Positions 7,575 through 15,763 of a stretch of DNA of 23,486 nt are shown here, in pieces (within the stretch, counting starts at the first letter, position 1; the number at the start of each line of letters is the position of its first letter). The stretch is from CAZAMT01 sp964486145 (GTDB taxonomy: Bacteria; Bacteroidota; Bacteroidia; Bacteroidales; JAAAOM01). The stretch is from NCBI GenBank assembly GCA_964486145.1, contig CAZAMT010000030.1, positions 1 through 23,486 of the forward strand, written 5' to 3'. The position numbers were made by a program, and so were the translations under genes. Under the pieces are notes generated by a model. The model had not been told where the DNA came from. It was given only the letters and a program-made list of their open reading frames with translations, and made no database searches.

Positions 7575-8960
7575 TCACTGCGAAAAATCAACCAGTATAA
7601 TGGCTTTTTGGCCGTCTGCCATAGCTTGCAGATCCGGTTTAAAACCATTTTTAGAAAACAATATAAAATAATCGGTTCGTTGGTTATGCGGCCAGGCTGC
7701 CTGGTCAGCTTTTGAAATCAGTTTTTGAAGGTCACGCATGTCCATTTTTTCCTTTGTCCATTTGCATTCCCCAAAGATGTATTCACCTGATTCTTCGTTA
7801 TAGCCAACAACGTCAATTTCAATATCTTTACTCCAGTAACTCCCAATCTTGTTCACCGGGAAAGGACAATAATCAATTAATAATTGCCTCGAAATATCTT
7901 CAAAAACCAGGCTGGTAAATGAATGAAATTCCTTTTTCAATATTTTCATTACAAAGTCGGTATTTCCCATTTCAAGGTATGATTGCCATGGAAAAATAAA
8001 ACGGAACCAGAACCTGATGTAATAGTCTTTTATAAAGTATAATCCGCGACGACTTTTTTCAGGATTTTTCTCAGTAATAGGCACCCTGCGTTCTACGATC
8101 TCCAAATCACGTAAAATATCTAAATATTGTGTGATTTTTTGTCCCGCAACGCCCAATTTCGCTGCAATGTGTCCCAGTTTATGCTCGCCGGTTGCGATGA
8201 TCCGCAGGATGGAAAAATAATTGGTAGGATCATTAATCTCCTGTGATAATAAAAACCGGGGTTCAGTATAGAAAAAACCATCTTTATCAAGTACAAATTT
8301 TTCGATATTGGTTAACGGTTTTAAATTTCGGTTTAACTGCTCAATATATTTAGGAATGCCTGATGTGATAGCATAAAATTCAACTAAACTTTGACGTGAT
8401 ATACCTTTAGGAAAAAATTCATGCCAATTTTTGAATGAAATGGGTTGAAGCTTAATATCTGCGGTCCTTCTTCCGTACATCGGACTGTTATAAGCAAGTG
8501 TAGTAGAATACATCATACTAACATGCGATCCGCACAAGATGAGCATGATGTTCTTGTCTTTTAGTTTGGTATCCCAGATTCGCTGAAAAGTAGATATAAA
8601 TGCATCATTAACCAAAGCCAGGTTTTGAAATTCATCTATGGCCAACACGAGTTTACTGGAAAAATCCGCTCTTCTGATGATGTAATCAAAAATTTGCTCC
8701 CATGTATCAAAGCCAATGCTTTCCAAATAATCATCATCAAATACAGACAGGAAAATGTTCTTAAGCTTATTAATTTGAAAATATTCATGCTCCTTATCTG
8801 CCATGTAATAATATGTATTCGGATGCATGTGCAGGAATTGATGAATTAAAGCTGTTTTGCCGAGCCTTCTTCTTCCGTAAAGAATTACAAAAGAAGAATC
8901 CTCTCGAATATATTGTTTATACAAACTATTTAGTTCGTTTTTCCGATTTACAAAAATCAT
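7575..8960 (-). CDS. AAA ATPase with DUF234-type nuclease-like C-terminus
   Basis: The 461-residue protein belongs to the archaeal-type ATPase (PF01637-like) plus DUF234 family, whose role is poorly known. The P-loop is YGRRRLGKT at 28-36, Walker B is LVLAIDEFQ at 104-112, and a sensor-like LILCGS sits at 140-145. A winged-helix segment (about 250-310, with LGHIAAKLGVAGQKITQYLDIL) follows. The C-terminal part (about 374-461) has EIDVVG and FGECKW, matching the D...ExK spacing of PD-(D/E)XK nucleases (Asp383, Glu398, Lys400). The ATG at 8960 is preferred over a TTG 39 bases upstream because the product then begins MIFVNRKNEL, the usual family start. It is a single-gene unit divergent from corA. 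A DNA-related or defence role is a guess. Confidence 0.85.
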   Translation of the reverse strand: MIFVNRKNELNSLYKQYIREDSSFVILYGRRRLGKTALIHQFLHMHPNTYYYMADKEHEYFQINKLKNIFLSVFDDDYLESIGFDTWEQIFDYIIRRADFSSKLVLAIDEFQNLALVNDAFISTFQRIWDTKLKDKNIMLILCGSHVSMMYSTTLAYNSPMYGRRTADIKLQPISFKNWHEFFPKGISRQSLVEFYAITSGIPKYIEQLNRNLKPLTNIEKFVLDKDGFFYTEPRFLLSQEINDPTNYFSILRIIATGEHKLGHIAAKLGVAGQKITQYLDILRDLEIVERRVPITEKNPEKSRRGLYFIKDYYIRFWFRFIFPWQSYLEMGNTDFVMKILKKEFHSFTSLVFEDISRQLLIDYCPFPVNKIGSYWSKDIEIDVVGYNEESGEYIFGECKWTKEKMDMRDLQKLISKADQAAWPHNQRTDYFILFSKNGFKPDLQAMADGQKAIILVDFSQ

Positions 8961-8996
8961 AAAAGCATAAAAAAAATTATGATAAAATAATTTATA

Positions 8997-9004
8997 CAAA
9001 AATA
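8997..9004 (-). promoter_or_regulatory. Bacteroidota-type -7 element of the ATPase gene
   Basis: On the minus strand this reads TATTTTTG, matching TAnnTTTG, 36 bases before the ATG at 8960. A TTTG lies 23 bases upstream as a possible -33 element. AT-rich sequence makes chance matches easy, so this is tentative. Confidence 0.4.
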
Positions 9005-9092
9005 TGCTTTTATTTCTGTTTTAAAAACAAATCAACAATTTTTATTTCTAACCTGTTTGAGAAACATACAATTAAATAATTCAAAAAAAAAA

Positions 9093-10157
9093 ATGGCACG
9101 ATTTCTTGAAGACCGTGAAAAAGCCCAGGGACAGGCACCCGGCTCACTTATCTTTATCGGGCAGCAGAAAATGGATAAGCCCGAGATAACCCTGATGGAT
9201 TTCTCAAAAAAACATCTTGACGAGAACGAATTGTCGAATATCGATGATGTTATACCCTTTCTTTCAAAAAATTCAGTATCGTGGATCAATATTTCCGGTT
9301 TGCACGACGTGAAATTAATAAAAAGGGTGGGTGAAATATTTAAGCTTGATTCCCTTTTTCTGGAAGACATGCTCAACACCGACCAGATGCCGAAATTTGA
9401 TGATGGCCAAAACTACGACGGGTTTATACTAAAAATGCTTTTTTATGATAATCTAAAAAAGCAAATTAGTACTGAACAATTAACTCTTGTTCTCGGAAAA
9501 AACTATGTATTAACTATTCAGGAGCAGCGGGGTGATCTTTTCGAACCGGTTCGTATGCGCATCCGAAACCACAAAGGAAGGGTAAGGCTGAATTACAATG
9601 ACTATCTTGCTTATGCTTTGCTTGACACCATCGTTGACAGGTATATGATCATTGTTGAATCCATTGGAAGGCAGGTTGAAAAAGTTGAATCGTTGATATT
9701 TGATGGTTCTTCAAAAGACATTGAAAAAAGCATCTATCATAATAAAATAGAAATTAGTTATCTGCGAAAAAACATAAGGCCACTGATTGAAATCGGGTAT
9801 TACGTTTTAAAGTCCGCGCATACAAATTTCAAGAAAGAAAACAAGCCTTATCTGCATGATTTAAATGATTTGATTACGCAAACGACTGAATCCATTGAAC
9901 TATATAATGGAATTGTAAGCGACCAACTCAACACGTACAACACCATTGTAAGTAATAAAATGAATCAGGTAATGAAGGTACTCACTGTATTTGCTTCGAT
10001 ATTTATACCGTTGACATTCTTCGCAGGAATTTACGGTATGAATTTTAAGTATATGCCTGAACTGGATTATAAATACAGCTATCCCATTTTTTGGCTTATC
10101 ATTGTAATTATTGGAATCGGCTTGCTTTATTTTTTTAAAAGAAGGGGTTGGTTGTAA
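9093..10157 (+). CDS. corA: CorA-type magnesium/divalent cation channel
   Basis: The 354-residue protein is a CorA-family inner-membrane channel importing Mg2+ (possibly Co2+ or Ni2+) as a pentamer. The signature YGMNF is present (GMN at 315-317) between two C-terminal transmembrane helices (about 294-314 and 330-347), ending in the basic FKRRGWL. The N-terminal two thirds form the cytoplasmic funnel, with WINISGLHD, LEDMLNTDQMPKFDD and LTLVLGKNYVLTIQE as family landmarks. I start at the ATG 9093, after an A-rich stretch, rather than a TTG at 9057 whose extra 12 residues look like translated leader. The gene is divergent from the ATPase and is followed closely by the leader of the creatininase gene. 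Confidence 0.93.
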   Translation: MARFLEDREKAQGQAPGSLIFIGQQKMDKPEITLMDFSKKHLDENELSNIDDVIPFLSKNSVSWINISGLHDVKLIKRVGEIFKLDSLFLEDMLNTDQMPKFDDGQNYDGFILKMLFYDNLKKQISTEQLTLVLGKNYVLTIQEQRGDLFEPVRMRIRNHKGRVRLNYNDYLAYALLDTIVDRYMIIVESIGRQVEKVESLIFDGSSKDIEKSIYHNKIEISYLRKNIRPLIEIGYYVLKSAHTNFKKENKPYLHDLNDLITQTTESIELYNGIVSDQLNTYNTIVSNKMNQVMKVLTVFASIFIPLTFFAGIYGMNFKYMPELDYKYSYPIFWLIIVIIGIGLLYFFKRRGWL

Positions 10158-10340
10158 TGATTAAATTAATTGAAAAAACCAACATTGCACGTAAAGATAC
10201 CTTGCAGCAAAGAAAATTAGGTTTTACTTCAAATCTTTATACTTTCACTAAATTGGCAGTAGTACCGAAAATTAAAATGGTTACTTTTATAAAAACAAAA
10301 CAAAACATCCATGACAAAGATTTAACACACACATCCTGTC

Positions 10341-10400
10341 CCGCCAAAGTTAGGCGGAAGCAAGCTTTAAAAGCTCTTTGCGACTTAGCGACTTTGCGTG
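10341..10400. repeat. REP-like intergenic repeat region in the creatininase leader
   Basis: The 260 bases between corA and the creatininase start contain two small hairpins: CCGCC/GGCGG around a 7-base loop (10341-10357) and AGCTTT/AAAGCT (10363-10375). A stretch CTTAGCGACTTTGCGTGAAA follows (10384-10403). From memory, very similar phrases occur as interspersed repeats in many Bacteroidota genomes. The sequence upstream of 10418 is open in the creatininase frame but has no protein-like character, so I read it as non-coding. Confidence 0.45.
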
Positions 10401-10417
10401 AAATAAATTTTAAACAG

Positions 10418-11203
10418 ATGAAAATGTCACGACCTTATTTACTAGCCGAAAACAATTGGAAATTCATTAAAGATAATGAATTTGACCTTGCCGTTTTACC
10501 CTGGGGAGCTACGGAAGCTCATAATTACCATCTACCATACGGAACGGATGTATATGAATCCGACTATCTTTCAGCGGAAGCTGCACGGATCGCCTGGGAG
10601 AAAGGGGCGCGAATCATTGTATTGCCTCCCATTCCTTTTGGAGTTAACACCGGGCAAAAAGATATCAAACTGGATATCAACCTCAATCCTTCCACCCAAC
10701 GAACTATTCTTGATGATATCATACATGTTTTAGACTATCAGAAAATTAATAAATTTATAGTATTCAACAGTCATGGCGGAAATGATTTCAAACCCATGTT
10801 GCGTGAATTGGGATTAAAATTTCCCGGCATGTTCCTGGCTTTTTGCAACTGGTATCAATCCATTGATTTTAGCGATTATTTTGATGAAACTGAAGGGGAT
10901 CATGCCAATGAGATGGAAACCTCGCTTATGATGTATCTTAAGCCCGAATTGGTACTTCCTTTAAATGAAGCAGGCGATGGAAAAGTTAAAAAATTCAGTG
11001 TACAGGCGTTGAATGAAAAATGGGCCTGGACTGAACGTCAATGGTCAAAAGTTACCCAGGATACCGGTGTGGGAAATCCCAAACATGCAAATGCAACCCG
11101 CGGTAAACAGTATTTTGATGCGGTTACAAAAAAGGTGGCTTCCTTTTTTTACGATATTGCTGTTACTCCGGTGGATCAGATGTATATTGATTCGTCTGAA
11201 TAA
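10418..11203 (+). CDS. Creatininase-family amidohydrolase
   Basis: A 261-residue zinc amidohydrolase of the creatininase fold, a family that includes creatinine amidohydrolase and enzymes acting on cyclic amides such as riboflavin-pathway formamides. Metal ligands match creatininase closely in spacing: E33 and H35 in GATEAHN, D44 in YGTD, H119 in NSHGGND, and E165 in HANEMETS. No signal peptide is seen in this version, so it is cytoplasmic. The frame is open back to 10148, but the first 90 residues would be translated repeat and leader sequence, so I start at ATG 10418 (a second ATG at 10424 is equally possible). The true substrate cannot be told from sequence. It converges with a pseudogene at 11219. 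Confidence 0.85.
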   Translation: MKMSRPYLLAENNWKFIKDNEFDLAVLPWGATEAHNYHLPYGTDVYESDYLSAEAARIAWEKGARIIVLPPIPFGVNTGQKDIKLDINLNPSTQRTILDDIIHVLDYQKINKFIVFNSHGGNDFKPMLRELGLKFPGMFLAFCNWYQSIDFSDYFDETEGDHANEMETSLMMYLKPELVLPLNEAGDGKVKKFSVQALNEKWAWTERQWSKVTQDTGVGNPKHANATRGKQYFDAVTKKVASFFYDIAVTPVDQMYIDSSE

Positions 11204-11218
11204 GTTTCCAATATGATA

Positions 11219-11429
11219 TCAGGATTGCTCCATTATCGTTTTGTATGCCAGGGGCAATTCATCTTCGGGATTATTCCACCTGCATTCAATGAAAACCTTT
11301 CCTGAATAGTCGATTTTCTTCAGTGCATTGAAAAAAGTCTGAAATTTTCTCCATAAATTCCCGGTGGTCTTCTTTCTTTTTCTTCGGCTATGTGGCAATG
11401 TGCAACCTTACCTTTTAGTTTTTCAATAA
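11219..11429 (-). pseudogene. Frameshifted 3' stub of a sugar isomerase (xylose-isomerase-like TIM barrel)
   Basis: Reading the minus strand just past the stop of the neighbouring isomerase gives VAHCHIAEEKERRPPGIYGENF, shown here only in part. After a one-base frameshift in a six-A run (plus-strand 11331-11336) it continues FFNALKKIDYSGKVFIECRW and ends at a TGA at 11219-11221. This is the C-terminal 70 residues or so of a PF01261-type isomerase, including the IECRW strand that supplies a metal-binding Glu in the family. Adding one base to the run restores a single frame. The 5' part is missing, so the gene is truncated and broken. It may be the remains of a tandem paralogue fused by deletion to the intact gene upstream. 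Confidence 0.7.
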
Positions 11430-12269
11430 TCACATTATTTTCTGTATGCCTCTGATATAACCTGCTGTGTGCGCAATTCCCGGAAATGGATCATCACCTT
11501 CCGATCCATATTCGATATTAATCACACCTTTGTAATTAACATCCATCAAGGCTTTTATGACTCCGGGAAAGTCAATTACACCAAGCCCTGCCGGAACGGC
11601 TTTGCCGTTTTTTTCTGCAGAGGAACTGTCCCAAACGTGCAGATCATAAAGCCTGTCAGCCACGTTGTGTATTGAAGGTACGGGGTCGTCTCCTGAACGG
11701 GTTACATGACCGATATCCATGCAAAGCCCCATGCGTTTATCCCTGTTTTTAACTTTTTCGTATGCAACTTCCGGTTTTGGATAGGGAAGGTTATCTGGTC
11801 CGTGATTATGTATTGCCAGAACAATATCATAAGCTTTAACTTTCTCTTCTACATAATCAAGTAAATCATAATTTGGCACTCCAACGATCATGGGCATTCC
11901 TGCTGTTTTGGTGTATTCAAAAGCATTATCAACCTGTTCTTTTGATTTCATATAAATCACCGAACCCGCGTATGGTCTGATTCCGGCCGCTTTTATTTTT
12001 TTCATTGCAGTCTGTATTTCCTGGGGAGAAGCATCCAGCGGCAGATGCATGCTTTTCAGGGTAAGGTCTTTTAATTTAATGCGATTGGCCATTTCGATGG
12101 TTTCTTCCAGGCTGAATTTTCGCGTGGAATAGGAAGCCAATCCTATGGGCATATTGCTCGCGGCTTTACTGCTTTTTAAAGATTTTGAATACACTCGATT
12201 GCCAATCAAAGCTGTTGGAGCAGCAATTCCAATGGTTTTGATAAAATTACGACGTGATTTCGATTTCAT
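11430..12269 (-). CDS. Tat-exported sugar phosphate isomerase/epimerase-like protein
   Basis: The 279-residue protein has a Tat signal (SRRNFIKTIG at about 5-14, then a hydrophobic stretch and a cut near residue 28). The rest is an AP-endonuclease-2/xylose-isomerase-type TIM barrel (PF01261-like). Landmarks are AIHNHG, CMDIGHVTRSGDD, YDLHVWD and INIEYGSEGDDP, where His, Asp and Glu are the expected metal ligands. The usual Glu before the NHG motif is His here. Such exported members are common in Bacteroidota sugar loci and probably isomerise or epimerise free sugars or keto-sugars. It is the last gene of a minus-strand operon, 17 bases after the acetyltransferase gene. Substrate unknown. Confidence 0.82.
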   Translation of the reverse strand: MKSKSRRNFIKTIGIAAPTALIGNRVYSKSLKSSKAASNMPIGLASYSTRKFSLEETIEMANRIKLKDLTLKSMHLPLDASPQEIQTAMKKIKAAGIRPYAGSVIYMKSKEQVDNAFEYTKTAGMPMIVGVPNYDLLDYVEEKVKAYDIVLAIHNHGPDNLPYPKPEVAYEKVKNRDKRMGLCMDIGHVTRSGDDPVPSIHNVADRLYDLHVWDSSSAEKNGKAVPAGLGVIDFPGVIKALMDVNYKGVINIEYGSEGDDPFPGIAHTAGYIRGIQKIM

Positions 12270-12286
12270 GACTGATATTGTTTAAT

Positions 12287-12766
12287 TTATAGTTTTTTAT
12301 ACATCCAAACATGGCAGGAACTATGGCCTGTTTGGCCCATTTTTTCTGAAAGGAAATTAAATCCGGCATTTTTATACAACGTCCCGGCAATTTTCATATC
12401 GGGCAGCGTTTCGAGATAAATCCCGGAATAACCTTTCTTTTTAGCGTATAACAGGCAAGTATCAAGTAATTGCTTACCAATTCCCTTTCCTCTGTAGGAT
12501 TCGGTGATATACATTTTTTGAAGTTCCGCCGTGTTGTTGTTGTCACCCTTTAAAGGAGAAATCCCGCATCCGCCTGTGATTTTATCTTCATTCTCTGCAA
12601 CAAAATAGGTACTTTTTTCGGATTGATATGCTTCAAACATATTTGCAAGAGATTTATCCATAAAAGCAGTTCCGGGAACAGCAGCGTCAAACTCCATGAG
12701 GGTTTCTTTAATGATGTGCTCAATGGCGGCGTTATCGTTGATTTCTATTTTCCGGATTTTTATCAT
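12287..12766 (-). CDS. GNAT-family N-acetyltransferase
   Basis: A 159-residue protein with the GNAT acetyl-CoA fold: LQKMYITESYRGKGIG (the pyrophosphate-binding loop RGKGIG is at 92-97), then a helix, GYSGIYLETL and YKNAGF. Full length for the family. It transfers an acetyl group from acetyl-CoA to an amine, with the target unknown. It lies six bases after the esterase stop and is surely co-transcribed. No signal peptide is visible, so it is cytoplasmic, unlike its two exported operon partners. Confidence 0.85.
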   Translation of the reverse strand: MIKIRKIEINDNAAIEHIIKETLMEFDAAVPGTAFMDKSLANMFEAYQSEKSTYFVAENEDKITGGCGISPLKGDNNNTAELQKMYITESYRGKGIGKQLLDTCLLYAKKKGYSGIYLETLPDMKIAGTLYKNAGFNFLSEKMGQTGHSSCHVWMYKKL

Positions 12767-12772
12767 GCTTTG

Positions 12773-14053
12773 TTAATCCTTATTCAGTTGATCTATAAGC
12801 CAATTGGTAACTTTGTCACGTTGTTCAGGATACGTCCAATGGGCTGTTTCAGGTACAACAAATACCTGCTTTTCCGCTTCAATGACATTATAAGCAGAAT
12901 AAAACGAGGTAGGCGGACAAACATTGTCGTTGTATCCCCAGGAATACATTCCGGGAACTTTTACATATCGGGCAAAATTTACTACATCGTAATATTTTGA
13001 TGTTTCAACTTTGTCGGTCTTATTTGTAAAATCATTCCGAAACATGTGAGGCCACCCACCTGCACGGTCATGAAGATATCCCGTTAAATCACACAAGGCA
13101 GGATAATAGGATCCGAGATATTTAATTCGTGAATCAAGCCCTGCTGTAACAATGGAGAGTGCACCTCCCTGGCTACCACCAAAAACAGCAATGTTGGAGC
13201 CATCAAACTCATTGAGCGTGAAAATATAATCCACGGCTCTTACACAGCCAAGATACACGCGCTTATAATAATACTCGTTTTTGTCATCCAAATTCATGCT
13301 CCAGTAATTGTCCAGTGCACCGTAACGCAAATCCGTATAAACATGATCAGGTAAATGAACAGGTATGCCATGAATCCCGATTTGTAAAGTGATGAATCCT
13401 TTTTCGGCCAACCAGACATCACCATAATAGGGTCTGATCCCTGCACCCGGAACGCTTAACAAAGCAGGATATTTTCCCTGTTTTTTTGGTACTGAAAGAA
13501 TTCCGTAGATGTGGCTGTTATTTATATTGTTGATTCCTACATGGTAAACATTTACTTTTTCCGTACATCGCTCTGGTATCAACGCAACGTTTGCTTCAAC
13601 AGGAATTTTGGCAAGTTCGTCTTTGGCATTATCCCAAAACGCTTTGAAATCGTTTGGTAAAGTTGTTGTTGGCTGAATATTTCCAGGCTCAAAACCAGCA
13701 GTTCCATATCCCTTATATTCATTTCCTTCAATACTTGCAGTAACCCAGCACCTCAAAAACCCGGGATGCGGCATGGTACCACCTTTAATTTTTCCGGCAC
13801 CCTTTTTTAGAGTGATTGTTTCGCTCTTGCGTGCATCCATCTTTTCTTCTTTAATTTCGTAGTGAATCTCAATATTTTCAATGGGAATACCATTTTGAAG
13901 GATTTGTACTTGAAATTCTACATTTTCTCCAACTGTGTAGGTCCAGTCTCTGTGTTCCGGAGCTACAATTACTTTAACATATTCCTGCCTCGGTTGAGCA
14001 GCAATGAATTGAACCAATATCAGCAAGAAAACTGAAAGAAATGATTTCTTCAT
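12773..14053 (-). CDS. Exported acetyl esterase, CE7 (acetyl xylan esterase, AXE1) type
   Basis: The 426-residue protein has a signal peptide (about 1-19, ending IAA) and an N-terminal beta-sandwich domain (about 24-130). An alpha/beta-hydrolase domain of the AXE1/CE7 family follows. The catalytic triad is visible: Ser294 in GGSQGG, Asp376 in GYNDNVCPP and His405 in TAHW. The family removes acetyl groups from xylo-oligosaccharides and cephalosporin C. CE7 enzymes are usually about 320 residues and cytoplasmic. Here the extra domain and signal peptide place it in the periplasm, where it could trim acetylated hemicellulose fragments. It is the first gene of an operon with the acetyltransferase and isomerase. 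A repeat with an operator-like palindrome lies 55 bases upstream. Confidence 0.88.
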   Translation of the reverse strand: MKKSFLSVFLLILVQFIAAQPRQEYVKVIVAPEHRDWTYTVGENVEFQVQILQNGIPIENIEIHYEIKEEKMDARKSETITLKKGAGKIKGGTMPHPGFLRCWVTASIEGNEYKGYGTAGFEPGNIQPTTTLPNDFKAFWDNAKDELAKIPVEANVALIPERCTEKVNVYHVGINNINNSHIYGILSVPKKQGKYPALLSVPGAGIRPYYGDVWLAEKGFITLQIGIHGIPVHLPDHVYTDLRYGALDNYWSMNLDDKNEYYYKRVYLGCVRAVDYIFTLNEFDGSNIAVFGGSQGGALSIVTAGLDSRIKYLGSYYPALCDLTGYLHDRAGGWPHMFRNDFTNKTDKVETSKYYDVVNFARYVKVPGMYSWGYNDNVCPPTSFYSAYNVIEAEKQVFVVPETAHWTYPEQRDKVTNWLIDQLNKD

Positions 14054-14076
14054 GATAAATTTTTTTTATCTGTTTA

Positions 14077-14158
14077 AAAGTTGTAAGCAATTGTTATCTC
14101 AGACAACTTGTCCGACAGCCGTCGGATAACCTGTTTTGATTTATCGGAGTTCTGTTTC
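14077..14158. repeat. 82-bp intergenic repeat, copy A
   Basis: Aligned by eye with 18324-18404, about 67 of 82 positions agree, in the same plus-strand orientation. Shared blocks are TCAGACAACTTGTCCGACA, CGGATA, CCTG, GATTTATCGGAG and TCTGTTTC. Copy A holds a perfect 6-bp hairpin, TCCGAC/GTCGGA around AGCC (14111-14126). It also holds a near palindrome TTGTCCGACAG (14108-14118), the kind of site bound by GntR-type regulators. It sits upstream of the esterase operon. Whether it is an operator, a structured RNA or a selfish repeat is open. Confidence 0.6.
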
Positions 14159-14167
14159 ATTGTTTTT

Positions 14168-15532
14168 TCAACTCCATGTTCGGTCCCAGCTTTTTCTTTC
14201 ATTCCATTCATCTGTTGGTGCAAAGAACTCTGAGCCTTCTTTCAGATGTTCTTTAAAAACCTCTTCATTAAGTTCCAAACCTACTCCAGGTTTATCAGGC
14301 ACTTGCACGTAGCCATTTTTAACGAATGGTTTGTCAATACCGGTCACCAAATCTTCCCAATACGTCTTGTCGACCGAGTGATGTTCAAGAGCTACAAAAT
14401 TTTGTGTTGCAGCGGCAGCATGTACGCATCCCATAAATGTTATTGGAGAGCTGGCATGGTGAAGTGCCATAGAAATTCCATATTGCTGTGCAAAATCACC
14501 GATTTTTTTTGTTTCCAGATAACCTCCGGCAGATACCGGGTCAGGATGTACCATGTCTACTGCACGTTGTTCAATCAAATCTTTAAAACCGTCTTTCAAA
14601 TAAATATCTTCTCCGGTAAGGGTGGGAACATTGATATGTGTTGTGATTTCTCTCCATTGATCCGTAAGCTGCCAGGGAATTAAATCTTCGAGCCAGGCAA
14701 TGTTGTATGGTTCAAAGGCTTCTCCAAGTCGAATCATGCTGTTTACACCCATATGTCCCAGGTGATCAATCCCGATGGGTATATCATAACCTACCTTTTC
14801 ACGCACAGCCGCAACATATTCCACCATTTTTTCAATCCCTTTTTCCGTTATTTGAACACGGGTAAACGGATGCATGGTGTTGGCGTACGAATCAGGTATT
14901 TGGTTCCACCCTCGTAATTCACCCCATGGGCTTGTATTTGTTAATGTTCCGGGAATATCTTTGATTAGACCAATGCCAATATCCATTTTCATAATGGTAA
15001 AACCGCTATCTACACGCCCTTTCATGCGTTCTGCAAATTCTTCGGGATCTCTAACAGTTGGGGTATCAACATAAATACGTACTTTATCCCTGTATTTACC
15101 GCCCAATAATTGATATAATGGAACTCCATAAGCCTTCCCTGTGAGATCCCACAATGCCATTTCCACTCCTGAAACACCACCACCCAGCCGACCATGGCCG
15201 CCAAATGGTTTAATAATTTTAAACAACTTTTCCACATTGCACGGATTTTCTCCGAGTATCCGGCTTTTAAGCATGAGCGCGTAACGGGGGTCTGCCGCAT
15301 CACGTACATCGCCCAATCCATAGATTCCCTGGTTGGTATAAATTTTTACAACAGGAACACGGTCGTACTGTGCAATGCGCATATCCGTTATTTTTAAATC
15401 CGAAGGCGCTGAATACCGGCTGACATTCTGAGTGAGGTATTCAATTTCTTTTGCAATGGCATCCTGAAATAAAAAGCCCATTGCCAATCCACCTAAACCA
15501 GCTTTTTTTAAGAAATCTCTTCGTTGTGTCAT
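14168..15532 (-). CDS. Tat-exported enolase-superfamily enzyme, sugar-acid dehydratase-like
   Basis: The 454-residue protein is a mandelate racemase/muconate lactonizing-type enzyme, closest in look to galactonate dehydratase/RspA. A Tat signal (QRRDFLKKAGLGG at 3-15) precedes the capping domain (about 46-160) and barrel. Metal ligands are Asp256 in IGIDHLG, Glu282 in WLEDLIPW and Glu308 in TGEDIY, and a catalytic His candidate is at 358-359 in ALHHASSPI. The KxK base of the racemase group reads KMD (182-184), favouring a His-based dehydratase. It would dehydrate an aldonic or uronic-type acid to a 2-keto-3-deoxy acid, outside the cytoplasm. It is divergent from the transporter and aldolase genes. 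Substrate unknown. Confidence 0.87.
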   Translation of the reverse strand: MTQRRDFLKKAGLGGLAMGFLFQDAIAKEIEYLTQNVSRYSAPSDLKITDMRIAQYDRVPVVKIYTNQGIYGLGDVRDAADPRYALMLKSRILGENPCNVEKLFKIIKPFGGHGRLGGGVSGVEMALWDLTGKAYGVPLYQLLGGKYRDKVRIYVDTPTVRDPEEFAERMKGRVDSGFTIMKMDIGIGLIKDIPGTLTNTSPWGELRGWNQIPDSYANTMHPFTRVQITEKGIEKMVEYVAAVREKVGYDIPIGIDHLGHMGVNSMIRLGEAFEPYNIAWLEDLIPWQLTDQWREITTHINVPTLTGEDIYLKDGFKDLIEQRAVDMVHPDPVSAGGYLETKKIGDFAQQYGISMALHHASSPITFMGCVHAAAATQNFVALEHHSVDKTYWEDLVTGIDKPFVKNGYVQVPDKPGVGLELNEEVFKEHLKEGSEFFAPTDEWNERKSWDRTWS

Positions 15533-15636
15533 TTGATCAATTTTTCGGGGTTATAAATTGTAATTTGTAACAGAAGTTATTTTTTTTGTACATTTAACCT
15601 TATTAATTCATAAATTCATTACTATAAACTGGCTAC

Positions 15637-15686
15637 GATTAAGCTACACTAACTCTCGCCTGGGCGAGATAAAGTGTAACTAAATC
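15637..15686. repeat. 50-base imperfect inverted repeat upstream of the transporter gene
   Basis: The core TCTCGCC/GGCGAGA (15654-15669) is flanked by GATTAAGCTACACT and AGTGTAACTAAATC, which pair at 12 of 14 positions, with three unpaired bases on each side of the core. An outer pair, TTCATAAATT (15608-15617) and AACTTATGAA (15743-15752), is also nearly complementary. It lies in the 310-base divergent gap and could be a regulator site, an RNA structure in the transporter leader, or a small non-autonomous repeat. Confidence 0.55.
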
Positions 15687-15763
15687 GGGTTAATGCAGCC
15701 TTTGGCGGCACAAACTCTGCTGTTTCATAAATTAATATTATAACTTATGAATAGGGCAGGTTA

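Noticed and set aside
9057..9092. TTG start for corA
   Set aside because: The 12 added residues come from an A-rich leader and a good ATG lies at 9093 with a family-like beginning.
10384..10403. Direct repeat or CRISPR-like unit
   Set aside because: Only one copy of the CTTAGCGACTTTGCGTG block is seen in the window and there are no regularly spaced units anywhere.
12623..13000. Plus-strand frame of 125 codons antisense to the acetyltransferase and esterase genes
   Set aside because: It is a shadow of two well-supported minus-strand genes and its translation has no recognisable features.
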